A stretch of 12,450 nucleotides of DNA, taken from NCBI GenBank assembly GCA_018821745.1, contig JAHJLU010000774.1:1-12450 (forward strand), written 5' to 3'. Origin of the DNA: Myxococcota bacterium (GTDB lineage: Bacteria > Myxococcota_A > Polyangia > HGW-17). Position numbers and translations under genes: made by a program. This document shows, one piece after another, positions 6,677 through 12,450 of the stretch (position 1 is its first letter; the number at the start of each line of letters is the position of its first letter). The notes under the pieces were generated by a model. It did not search any database, was not told the origin of the DNA, and saw only the letters and a program-made list of their open reading frames with translations.

Positions 6677-8950
6677 CTATGGCCAGTTGGAGATGGAGTT
6701 GAACTCCACGAGATTGAGGCCCGTGAGGTAGGGGGAACCCAGACCCATTGAGTCCACGCTGTCGACGATCTCCTGGGACAAGTTCATCATATAAGCGTTG
6801 GGGCCGTCTTCAATCGAATCACCGGCGAGGTGGAAGGCGAGAATGCTCTTGCTCTCGCCTGGAGCGAGGGTCAACTCGTAGGTGACCTCCCAGTACTCTG
6901 AATAACTGGGAATATCCACACTCGCGGCGGTGCCGGGGATGACTCCCAGCGGTGGATCTCCGTCTTCATCGTATTCCAGATAGGCCCTGCCGCCAGCAGC
7001 AGTATAGATAACGCCGGCATCGTCGCTGCCCAGATCTCCGTAATAGTACACCGTAAGGGTAACAGTCTCTGTCCCGTCGTTGGTGTAGGTGTCGAGGTAT
7101 CTGGCCCAGGTCCCCGGGTCATAGGATGCATAAATGGAGCGGGCCACATTCACTCCTGCCACTGTATTGGCGGGAGCCAAATTGACTTCACGGGGAATAA
7201 TGTACGAAACCCCGTTCCAGCCCGAGGAGTCACCTGCTTCGAAGTCACCGTTGACCACATATTCCGTTGACTGATCGTCCACGATGCTCACATCGTCTAT
7301 GAGCATCGCCCGGCCGTCGTACTGGTATATTCCTCCGTAGTAGTGGAACTTAATGCGTACGGTTTCGCCCGCCCAGGGCAGTAGATCAAAGGTCCCCTGG
7401 GACCAACCATTGCTGAAATAAAATGTGTCTGTGTTTTCGATAACTACAGTCTCACCGGTACCACCTGTCATGTCCTCGATGGTGACCGAGTAACCCACCT
7501 CGGTCCCGGCATAGGACTCGATGGAATACATGTAATAAAAACTAAAATCCAGGGAGACTGCGGTTGCGGAGAGGGTCACCTCCTGCCATGCCATTCCTTC
7601 ACCACCGACGCGACCCAGGTCGCCACTGTAATTGCCATTATAAACGTCATTTTCAACGATTGTGGGAGATGCCTGCATGGCATATGGTGCATCAAAGGTG
7701 ATCTCTGTGGCACTACAGTCGGGGAAGTACTGGTACTCATCAGCCTCGAGGTTGTAGACCTCGATCTCCCACATGCCATCATAACGATCGCCGCCGCCAT
7801 CATCGATGGTGCCATCTTCCATGAAATCCCAGGTAATGCCGTAGCCATCAACAACGAGGGCTGACCCCTGATAGGTTGTTGGCTGACCGTATTCTGTGCC
7901 ACACATTATGGTTGCCTGGGCAGTCATCCCCTGGGAGCTGCCTTGAAGAGTCGCGACGCCTATACCAATGCAGGTAACCAGACCGGCAGCGTCCACCGTG
8001 GCAACCGTTGTGGCGTCGATGCTGTAGACAGGGCTGGCAGCGGCTACTGCCCCTGAATCGCCCAGGGCAAGAAGCGTGAAGCTCTGTGTGGCGTCGATGG
8101 AACCGACGAAGCTCATGGGGTCAAGAAGCAACGCAGAGGGTGCCGTGGTGAAGGCGAAGGTATGGGCGGTCCCCATGGCATTCCCGGCGAGATCTGTGAT
8201 CGCACCGTCCACGAGCACTTCAACATTCTCCAGGTATCCCACCGGGCTGCTGGGCATGAATCCGAGGGAGAGACCGCCGGCGAGCATCGTCGTTGTGCCG
8301 GACACAGCGCCCAGATCGTTGCTGACGCTGATGGACCCGGCATGGACTGTCGCAGGGTTAATAACCTCGGAGAAGGTGACGGTTATCATGGTCAAACCAC
8401 CATCAATCCCCGTGGCCGCATCAGCCGGAACGGAGGAGACAACCGTTGGTGCCACATCATCGCCGACGCAGCCGCCGGCAACACAATGCTGTACGCCAGG
8501 GCAGACGTTTCCGCACTCGCCGCAGTTGGCGGGATCAACCTGGGTATCAACACAGCCGCCGTTACACGCCTCGGTGCTGCCGCCGCAGGAGGTTGAGCAG
8601 GTCCCCATGTCGCATACATCCCCGGTACCACAAGCGTTTCCACACTCGCCACAGTTGTTGGGATCATAGTTGGTGTCGACACAGGTGTCATCGCAGGCGA
8701 TGGTGTTTCCGCCACAGGGGATGGGGGAACAGGTGCCGGCGAGACACAGCTCCGTTGCATCACAGGTGTTGCCGCATTCACCACAGTTGTCTTGATTGGT
8801 CTGCACATCAACGCAGACGTCGTTGCAGGTGGTGTACTCTTCGGGGCAATCGGTTGTGGTGCCCCCGTCGTCATCGCAGGCGGTTACTCCCGCTGCCAGA
8901 AAAACGGCCAACAGTAGCGTGACAAAAAATGATTTTGTTTGTATTCTCAT
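6677..8950 (-). CDS. lipoprotein with three eight-Cys repeats and Ig-like domains
   Basis: 757 residues from 8950 to a TAG at 6677-6679. The frame is open another 300 nt upstream, but ATG 8950 has AAGGAG six bases away and begins a clear signal peptide. The lipobox is VTAC, with lipidated Cys25 followed by DDD. Residues 35-161 hold three Cys repeats resembling the Stig1-like modules (CVD-x-NCGECGN-x-C) common in myxobacterial surface proteins. Residues about 166-270 look like a Big_5/SbsA-type Ig domain (PTVVSSVPADAATGI, LAGNAMGTAHTFAFTT), and 272-351 like a Big_2-type domain (YSIDATTVATVDAAGLVT). The last 400 residues are beta-rich and aromatic, with jelly-roll or carbohydrate-binding-like stretches (WSQGTFDLLPWAGETVRIKF, NGDFEAGDSSGW). 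No catalytic residues are apparent. The likely role is an outer surface or periplasmic binding protein; the ligand is unknown. Confidence 0.88.
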   Translation of the reverse strand: MRIQTKSFFVTLLLAVFLAAGVTACDDDGGTTTDCPEEYTTCNDVCVDVQTNQDNCGECGNTCDATELCLAGTCSPIPCGGNTIACDDTCVDTNYDPNNCGECGNACGTGDVCDMGTCSTSCGGSTEACNGGCVDTQVDPANCGECGNVCPGVQHCVAGGCVGDDVAPTVVSSVPADAATGIDGGLTMITVTFSEVINPATVHAGSISVSNDLGAVSGTTTMLAGGLSLGFMPSSPVGYLENVEVLVDGAITDLAGNAMGTAHTFAFTTAPSALLLDPMSFVGSIDATQSFTLLALGDSGAVAAASPVYSIDATTVATVDAAGLVTCIGIGVATLQGSSQGMTAQATIMCGTEYGQPTTYQGSALVVDGYGITWDFMEDGTIDDGGGDRYDGMWEIEVYNLEADEYQYFPDCSATEITFDAPYAMQASPTIVENDVYNGNYSGDLGRVGGEGMAWQEVTLSATAVSLDFSFYYMYSIESYAGTEVGYSVTIEDMTGGTGETVVIENTDTFYFSNGWSQGTFDLLPWAGETVRIKFHYYGGIYQYDGRAMLIDDVSIVDDQSTEYVVNGDFEAGDSSGWNGVSYIIPREVNLAPANTVAGVNVARSIYASYDPGTWARYLDTYTNDGTETVTLTVYYYGDLGSDDAGVIYTAAGGRAYLEYDEDGDPPLGVIPGTAASVDIPSYSEYWEVTYELTLAPGESKSILAFHLAGDSIEDGPNAYMMNLSQEIVDSVDSMGLGSPYLTGLNLVEFNSISNWP
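8468..8848 (-). repeat. three tandem 43-44-residue eight-Cys modules
   Basis: Within the lipoprotein, residues 35-74, 79-118 and 122-161 (about 8729-8848, 8597-8716 and 8468-8587) carry eight Cys each with identical spacings of 7, 4, 10, 3, 4, 6 and 5 residues. NCGECGN is identical in all three. Perfect Cys spacing suggests each unit folds as an independent disulfide-bonded module outside the cytoplasm. Confidence 0.85.
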
Positions 8951-8964
8951 AAGCTTCTCCTTGT

Positions 8965-8977
8965 GGTTCAAAACCGG
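8965..8977 (-). promoter_or_regulatory. 13-nt leader element shared with the gene starting at 6030
   Basis: On the coding strand it reads CCGGTTTTGAACC, differing at one base from the element at 6047-6059, and ends 14 nt before the ATG, just upstream of AAGGAG. Upstream in the same leader the 7-mer GGTTGAT (plus strand) occurs twice, at 9001-9007 and 9016-9022. Confidence 0.4.
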
Positions 8978-9050
8978 CACCAACGCGCGGTCGTGGTTTG
9001 GGTTGATAACACCTTGGTTGATTTTCAGAAACATATAGTAGCCCATTTCA

Positions 9051-9070
9051 GAAAAAACACCCCTTTTTTC
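9051..9070 (-). terminator. possible weak terminator hairpin after the Cys-module lipoprotein gene
   Basis: GAAAAAA (9051-9057) and TTTTTTC (9064-9070) are perfect reverse complements around a 6-nt loop, 31 nt past the stop of the gene ending at 9102. Read on the minus strand the 3' arm is a run of six T. The stem has only one G:C pair, so it is much weaker than a textbook intrinsic terminator, and it may simply be promoter-region DNA of the next gene. Confidence 0.25.
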
Positions 9071-9101
9071 CATTAATTGAAGAATCTTTGCCGGACGGCG
9101 G

Positions 9102-10211
9102 CTACATGCACATGGAGGCAGAATCGGACTCGCACTCGTTGTTTTCGTTGCAATAGCCAAGGCAGTCCCCGCCCGTGCAGGCTGCCCCGTCGGCCTTGAG
9201 CGCGGCGCAGACGCCATCGGTCTGGTAGTCTTCGGGGATGTCGCAGTAGAGCTTGTCAAAGAAATCGCACTGGGTCATGGACATGCTCTCACCGGCGATG
9301 AAGCAGGTGTCACCCAGTCGGGGGATGGGCACACAGGTGCCGGTGAGCAGTTCAAAATCGTCTATCTGGCAGGCCAGGTCTTCGTACATGGCGCACATGA
9401 GGCCGGCCTGCAGGGAGCACACATCGTTCTCGGTCTCCACCACCGTCATCGCAACGCAGGTGTAGTTGTCGTCACCATCATCAAGGCAGATGGAGCCGTA
9501 CACACACTCCTGATCCCCCGCGTCTTCACAGGCACCACCCACGGCAACCTGGGGCTGACAGATTTCGTCTTCGGAATGACAGAAGAGTCCTTCGGCACAC
9601 CAGTCGTCGTCACCAGGCTCACAGTCTTCACCCTGGGCAACCCCTGCCACATAGGTCTGGCAGGTGCCGTTGATGCATTTCGCGCCCTTCATGCACTCAT
9701 CGCTCATGTCGCAGGAGGCACCATCGGCAACGGCGGGGGCACACACACCGGGACAGGCCTCGGAGGTGTCACAGTAATTGGAGAGACACTCTTCGTTGAT
9801 CTCGCAGGCACCACCGTCGTCCACGGTCCCCGTGAACACATCCTGGCAGATGACAGGGTCCGCATTGCCGAACTCCTGACAGCTCTGGGCTCCCTGCTGC
9901 TCGAGACAGGCGTAGGCAGCCTCCGCGTCATACAGGACGGTCCCGCCGTTTACCGCGGCGATCATGTCACCGATGCCGCCGTGCTCATCCACATACTCTG
10001 CTTCAAAAAAATCCACACAGGCGGCCTCGGTGTTGAGGAACAGGCTCACCATGGTGTTGTCCTGACAGCCCACAAATTTTTCACACATGAGGGCCACATA
10101 GCTCGTTTCGACCTCCTCAAGGGCGAGTGAGGGTGCGGCAGTGTCGTCGTCACAGGCCCAAAACAATCCGAACGCTAAGAGAGAAATAAGAATAAGAGAA
10201 ATTTTTTTCAT
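9102..10211 (-). CDS. Cys-rich lipoprotein with about six small disulfide modules
   Basis: 369 residues from 10211 to a TAG at 9102-9104. ATG 10211 has AGGAGG (10217-10222) five bases away and starts a signal peptide (MKKISLILISLLAFGLFWAC); the longer upstream frame is discounted. Cys20 is the lipidation site, with an unusual Trp two before it, and is followed by DDD. Residues about 24-130 form a helical domain with scattered Cys. From about 131 onward come six modules of the form DGxxC-x(5-9)-C-x-G-x-x-C-x(4-9)-C, at roughly 40-residue steps. Such proteins recur in Myxococcota and Bradymonadales and sometimes score as Dickkopf-N-like Cys-rich domains; that assignment is from memory of the pattern. 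No enzyme motif is present, and a structural or binding role at the cell surface is likely. A strong consensus-like promoter lies about 120 nt upstream. Confidence 0.88.
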   Translation of the reverse strand: MKKISLILISLLAFGLFWACDDDTAAPSLALEEVETSYVALMCEKFVGCQDNTMVSLFLNTEAACVDFFEAEYVDEHGGIGDMIAAVNGGTVLYDAEAAYACLEQQGAQSCQEFGNADPVICQDVFTGTVDDGGACEINEECLSNYCDTSEACPGVCAPAVADGASCDMSDECMKGAKCINGTCQTYVAGVAQGEDCEPGDDDWCAEGLFCHSEDEICQPQVAVGGACEDAGDQECVYGSICLDDGDDNYTCVAMTVVETENDVCSLQAGLMCAMYEDLACQIDDFELLTGTCVPIPRLGDTCFIAGESMSMTQCDFFDKLYCDIPEDYQTDGVCAALKADGAACTGGDCLGYCNENNECESDSASMCM

Positions 10212-10230
10212 AAGAACCTCCTGGGTTGAT

Positions 10231-10246
10231 TCGGGTGCACACCCGA
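10231..10246. repeat. 16-bp palindrome in the leader of the Cys-module lipoprotein gene
   Basis: TCGGGTG (10231-10237) and CACCCGA (10240-10246) are perfect 7-bp arms around CA. It begins 20 nt before the ATG at 10211, downstream of the predicted transcription start near 10321. In RNA it could form a GC-rich hairpin just upstream of the ribosome binding site; in DNA it could be an operator. Confidence 0.45.
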
Positions 10247-10303
10247 CCGTAAGCACTAAGCATCTTCACAATAATGATGCGTGTTACAACTCCTGCCATT
10301 CCA

Positions 10304-10332
10304 TTTACACTAAACTGACAGCATTGCATTAT
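10304..10332 (+). promoter_or_regulatory. rightward promoter candidate for the small Cys-rich gene
   Basis: TTTACA (10304-10309, 5/6) is followed by 17 bp and CATTAT (10327-10332, 4/6). The predicted start near 10339 gives a leader of about 80 nt to the ATG at 10420. Its -10 box overlaps the -10 box of the leftward promoter by five bases. Confidence 0.4.
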
Positions 10333-10355
10333 AGCACCCTGGAAGGGACTGACAA
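10328..10355 (-). promoter_or_regulatory. strong leftward sigma70-like promoter for the Cys-module lipoprotein gene
   Basis: On the minus strand, TTGTCA (10350-10355, 5/6) is followed by 16 bp and a perfect TATAAT (10328-10333), with TG one base upstream of the -10 forming an extended -10. This is the best promoter in the window. Transcription would start near 10321 and give a leader of about 110 nt that contains the 16-bp palindrome. Confidence 0.65.
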
Positions 10356-10419
10356 AAAATTCATGTGATTTCGCCTGCAGCGGCCATGGGAAATCTGCTA
10401 TCCTGTAACAGGAGGAACC

Positions 10420-10812
10420 ATGTCACACAAACCAGTCTTCTCAATTTCACCAGTCACCAGAGTAAGAAAACCCGCGTATCCCGAACTGAAAATGGAAGAA
10501 GGGAGCGGGCGGAGGTTCATCAAGGTCGCCTCTACGCTGATCTTCTCCGGCTCCATGGTCCTTTTGGGCAACTCCTGTTTTGGGACGACGGACGGCGGCC
10601 TCATGGAGTGCCTGCCCGGGGACCTCTACTGTGTCTCGGACACGGAGCTCTCCTATTGCACCGATGAGAACGGCTATAACGAGTACATTCAGGTCACCTG
10701 TGATGACTACTGTGAGTCGACCGTGGGTCCCGGCTCCATCTCAGTCGCCGACTGTGACGCTGCTGACACCGAAGATCCCTGCGGCTGCTCCGCCCCTACC
10801 GGCAAAAAGTAG
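10420..10812 (+). CDS. small Cys-rich exported protein with long basic N-terminus
   Basis: 130 residues; ATG 10420 has GGAGG at 10411-10415, four bases away. The N-terminus is unusual: about 33 polar residues with a twin Arg (R31-R32-F-I-K) before a hydrophobic core (about 36-50) and Cys53. The twin Arg, long n-region and following Lys recall a Tat signal, but the residue expected between RR and Phe is missing, so the Tat call is weak. An internal Met25 could be the start but has no ribosome binding site. After Cys53, eight Cys follow at 64, 71, 80, 94, 98, 112, 121 and 123 (C-x6-C-x8-C-x13-C-x3-C), like the small ECLPGDLYC-type modules seen in myxobacterial surface proteins. The function is unknown. 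The next gene starts 140 nt downstream on the same strand and could be cotranscribed. Confidence 0.75.
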   Translation: MSHKPVFSISPVTRVRKPAYPELKMEEGSGRRFIKVASTLIFSGSMVLLGNSCFGTTDGGLMECLPGDLYCVSDTELSYCTDENGYNEYIQVTCDDYCESTVGPGSISVADCDAADTEDPCGCSAPTGKK

Positions 10813-10825
10813 CCCCCTAAGTTCA

Positions 10826-10844
10826 AACACCGCAAGTGCGTGTT
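10826..10844 (+). other. short hairpin after the small Cys-rich gene
   Basis: AACA(C)CGC, loop AAGT, GCGTGTT can pair as seven base pairs with one bulged C, 14 nt after the TAG at 10810-10812. No T-tract follows, so it is not a standard intrinsic terminator; it could stabilise the 3' end of the message. Confidence 0.25.
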
Positions 10845-10879
10845 CACCGTGGCATACTGTGAGTGGCGCTGGGGGGATC

Positions 10880-10900
10880 GAACATTTTTGTAAAAAGTTC
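10880..10900. repeat. near-perfect palindrome upstream of the vWA-like gene
   Basis: GAAC(A)TTTTT, centre GT, AAAAAGTTC gives nine base pairs with one bulged A. It ends 52 nt before the ATG at 10953 in a 140-nt gap that otherwise shows no clear promoter boxes. An operator or RNA hairpin is possible; a run of T does not follow. Confidence 0.35.
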
Positions 10901-10952
10901 CGTCCGTTTTGGGGGCTTGTGGCCACTGGAGGGAGAATGAAAGGAGCGAGTC

Positions 10953-12450
10953 ATGACGCGCTGTATCCTCTCTGTCCTTCTGATCCTCTTCTTCACGGCC
11001 TGTGATCCGGAGGGAGGCCCTCCACGGGCCTACGATCCCGGCCGGATCTATTTCTCCGAGACCCATGAACAGGCAAAGCCCCTGGGGAACGATGTGGACA
11101 TGCTGCTGGTGGTGAATAACACCTTCTGCATGTCCATGATACACGATCTGGCTTCCCGACAGACAGGGTATGTGCTTTCGGAACTCAAGGAACGCTTTGG
11201 CCGGCTGCCCAACCTGCACATCGGCACCATCACGGAAGATCTGGGCGATGGCGGATACACCGATGAGCCCGCCCCCTCCTGTGAGAACCGTCTCGGCGAT
11301 GAGGGGCGAATGCTAAAGGGAGAGAGCAACTCCTGCCCCACGACGTTCACGGATTACAACTATATCGTGGATGTGGAGCCCGGCGGGTGCGCTGTCGAGC
11401 GGGAGGAGCTTTTCGGAAAATGTATCTCCCACCGGTGTGGACAGGAGAACTGCTCTCCCTCGGCCATTGAACTGGATCGCGGATCCGTTGAGCCTTCGGG
11501 ACTTGTCCTCTACGAAGACAGTGACGGCTGTCCCCGCTGCAGGAATCTGGACATGCGCATGGAGGAGGCACTGCAGTGCCACCTGACGGTAGGGATTGCT
11601 GGCTGTTTCTTCAAGCAGCCTCTGGAGGCCATGGCTCGCGCGATCACCGAGGATCTGCCCGAGAACAGGGGGTTCCTGCGAGAGAGTGCCTCCCTCAACC
11701 TCCAGTTCATAACATCATTTGATGACTGCTCCGTGAAGAATCCCAGCTTCTATGAGGTCAAAAACTGGCCGCACTCCACTACAAGCAGCTCCCTGGCCTG
11801 TTTTTACTATTCCCATGAATGTGAGGAGGATATGGACTTCGCTATGGAAAACCCCCCTCAGGAGTTGAGCCAATGCCGCAGCAAACGCCCCGAGGACCCA
11901 AACATGTGGCTCACCCACACGGACTACTACACGCGCCTTCTGAGCGACCTCAAGGGGCGCGGGCGGGTCTCCGTATCGCTGATCTCCGCACCCAAAACGG
12001 AAAATATAAGCATTATAATGGGATCATCCACGCCCCGGCTCGGGTTGGTCTGTACTGATGGGCTCCCATCACCCAGGCTCCATGCCTTCATGGAATACTT
12101 CAACAGCGTCACCCCCACGGATGACACTCCCTTCCAGTCGGCCTGCGCCAATGATTACAGCGATGGGTACCGGCGGTGGGGCGAGGTCGTGTTCCAGGTC
12201 GCCAGGGACCAGTGTCTGCCCTATCCCGCGGAGGGGTGCCCCGATCCGGCGTTCTCTCTCGTGGAGGACGGCTCTCCCATCACCCAGTTGAAGCCCGATT
12301 TCCGCGCAATGTGCGAGCCTCGCTGTCTGGTTACTCTGGCCACGGAGAGTGGCACACCCCTCGCGGTGCCTCCCTGTGATGGAGCCCGGGGGAGTGCCCC
12401 CGCAGAGATGATGGAGACGAGCACAAACCCCGTGGCGACCGACCGGTGCT
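10953..12450 (+). CDS. Cys-rich lipoprotein with degenerate von Willebrand A-like N-terminus (3' end outside window)
   Basis: 499 codons are visible and the frame is open at the right edge. ATG 10953 has AAGGAG (10941-10946) six bases away. The signal peptide MTRCILSVLLILFFTAC gives lipidated Cys17 followed by Asp. Residues 49-90 match the start of the vWA-like domains common in myxobacterial lipoproteins: a hydrophobic strand (VDMLLVV), then the place of the metal-binding motif, an amphipathic helix (about 62-80) and LHIGTITEDLGDGG. Where family members usually read DNSGSM, this one has NNTFCM (55-60), losing the Asp and both Ser ligands. The rest holds roughly 25 Cys in short modules (for example CISHRCGQENC, CPRC). 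Calcium- or magnesium-dependent ligand binding is therefore doubtful, and a structural role is more likely. The vWA assignment is by pattern, not by search. Confidence 0.82.
   Translation, partial: MTRCILSVLLILFFTACDPEGGPPRAYDPGRIYFSETHEQAKPLGNDVDMLLVVNNTFCMSMIHDLASRQTGYVLSELKERFGRLPNLHIGTITEDLGDGGYTDEPAPSCENRLGDEGRMLKGESNSCPTTFTDYNYIVDVEPGGCAVEREELFGKCISHRCGQENCSPSAIELDRGSVEPSGLVLYEDSDGCPRCRNLDMRMEEALQCHLTVGIAGCFFKQPLEAMARAITEDLPENRGFLRESASLNLQFITSFDDCSVKNPSFYEVKNWPHSTTSSSLACFYYSHECEEDMDFAMENPPQELSQCRSKRPEDPNMWLTHTDYYTRLLSDLKGRGRVSVSLISAPKTENISIIMGSSTPRLGLVCTDGLPSPRLHAFMEYFNSVTPTDDTPFQSACANDYSDGYRRWGEVVFQVARDQCLPYPAEGCPDPAFSLVEDGSPITQLKPDFRAMCEPRCLVTLATESGTPLAVPPCDGARGSAPAEMMETSTNPVATDRC

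Noticed and set aside
8468..8848. CRISPR-like or DNA-level tandem repeat
   Set aside because: The periodicity is 129-132 nt and in frame with a protein; similarity is at the Cys pattern level, with no identical direct repeats or unique spacers.
8951..9259. Upstream extension of the Cys-repeat lipoprotein to an ATG at 9259
   Set aside because: It would overlap the neighbouring gene and place 103 residues before a clear signal peptide and lipobox; AAGGAG supports the start at 8950.
10260..10280. GCATC-N11-GATGC inverted repeat in the divergent control region
   Set aside because: The arms are only 5 bp and the inner bases do not pair; it is within what chance would give.

Overview
The window looks like chromosome from a Myxococcota/deltaproteobacteria-type organism. 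The base composition is GC-rich by eye (not computed). The first long gene encodes an exported subtilisin-like protease whose C-terminus resembles a MYXO-CTERM sorting signal (Cys pair, hydrophobic helix, Arg-rich end). Several neighbours encode Cys-rich or Ig-like lipoproteins of the kind those lineages carry in large numbers. I see no mobile element, CRISPR array, rRNA or tRNA.

Layout: (1) 3-425 (+), the 3' end of a gene for a tail-anchored membrane protein. (2) 608-3214 (+), the S8 protease, behind a good sigma70-like promoter. (3) 3215-3518, an AT-rich gap of about 300 bases holding an imperfect inverted repeat. (4) 3519-4079 (+), a TPR-repeat exported protein, whose 3' end overlaps by 8 nt the convergent (5) 4072-6030 (-), a lipoprotein with Ig-like domains. 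(6) 6207-6623 (+), a lone GNAT acetyltransferase, divergent from (5), with a perfect 9-bp inverted repeat between them. (7) 6677-8950 (-), a lipoprotein with three eight-Cys repeats and Ig-like domains. (8) 9102-10211 (-), a lipoprotein with about six small Cys modules. (9) A divergent control region in which the -10 boxes of a strong leftward and a weaker rightward promoter overlap. (10) 10420-10812 (+), a small Cys-rich exported protein. (11) 10953-12450 (+), the N-terminal 499 residues of a Cys-rich lipoprotein with a von Willebrand A-like start whose metal-binding motif appears lost. This last gene runs off the window.

All complete genes except the acetyltransferase encode proteins predicted to leave the cytoplasm. 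Four have a lipobox Cys followed directly by Asp, and three of these read Cys-Asp-Asp-Asp. The likely theme is cell-envelope or surface proteins: a protease, adhesin-like Ig and Cys-rich domains, and a vWA-like scaffold. The sequence does not show that they form one pathway. Most genes stand alone with their own leaders; only 10420 and 10953 are plausible operon partners. The most unusual observations are the overlapping divergent promoters at 10304-10355, a near-identical 13-nt leader element before two lipoprotein genes, the degenerate MIDAS of the last gene, and the calcium-loop-rich insertion inside the protease catalytic domain.
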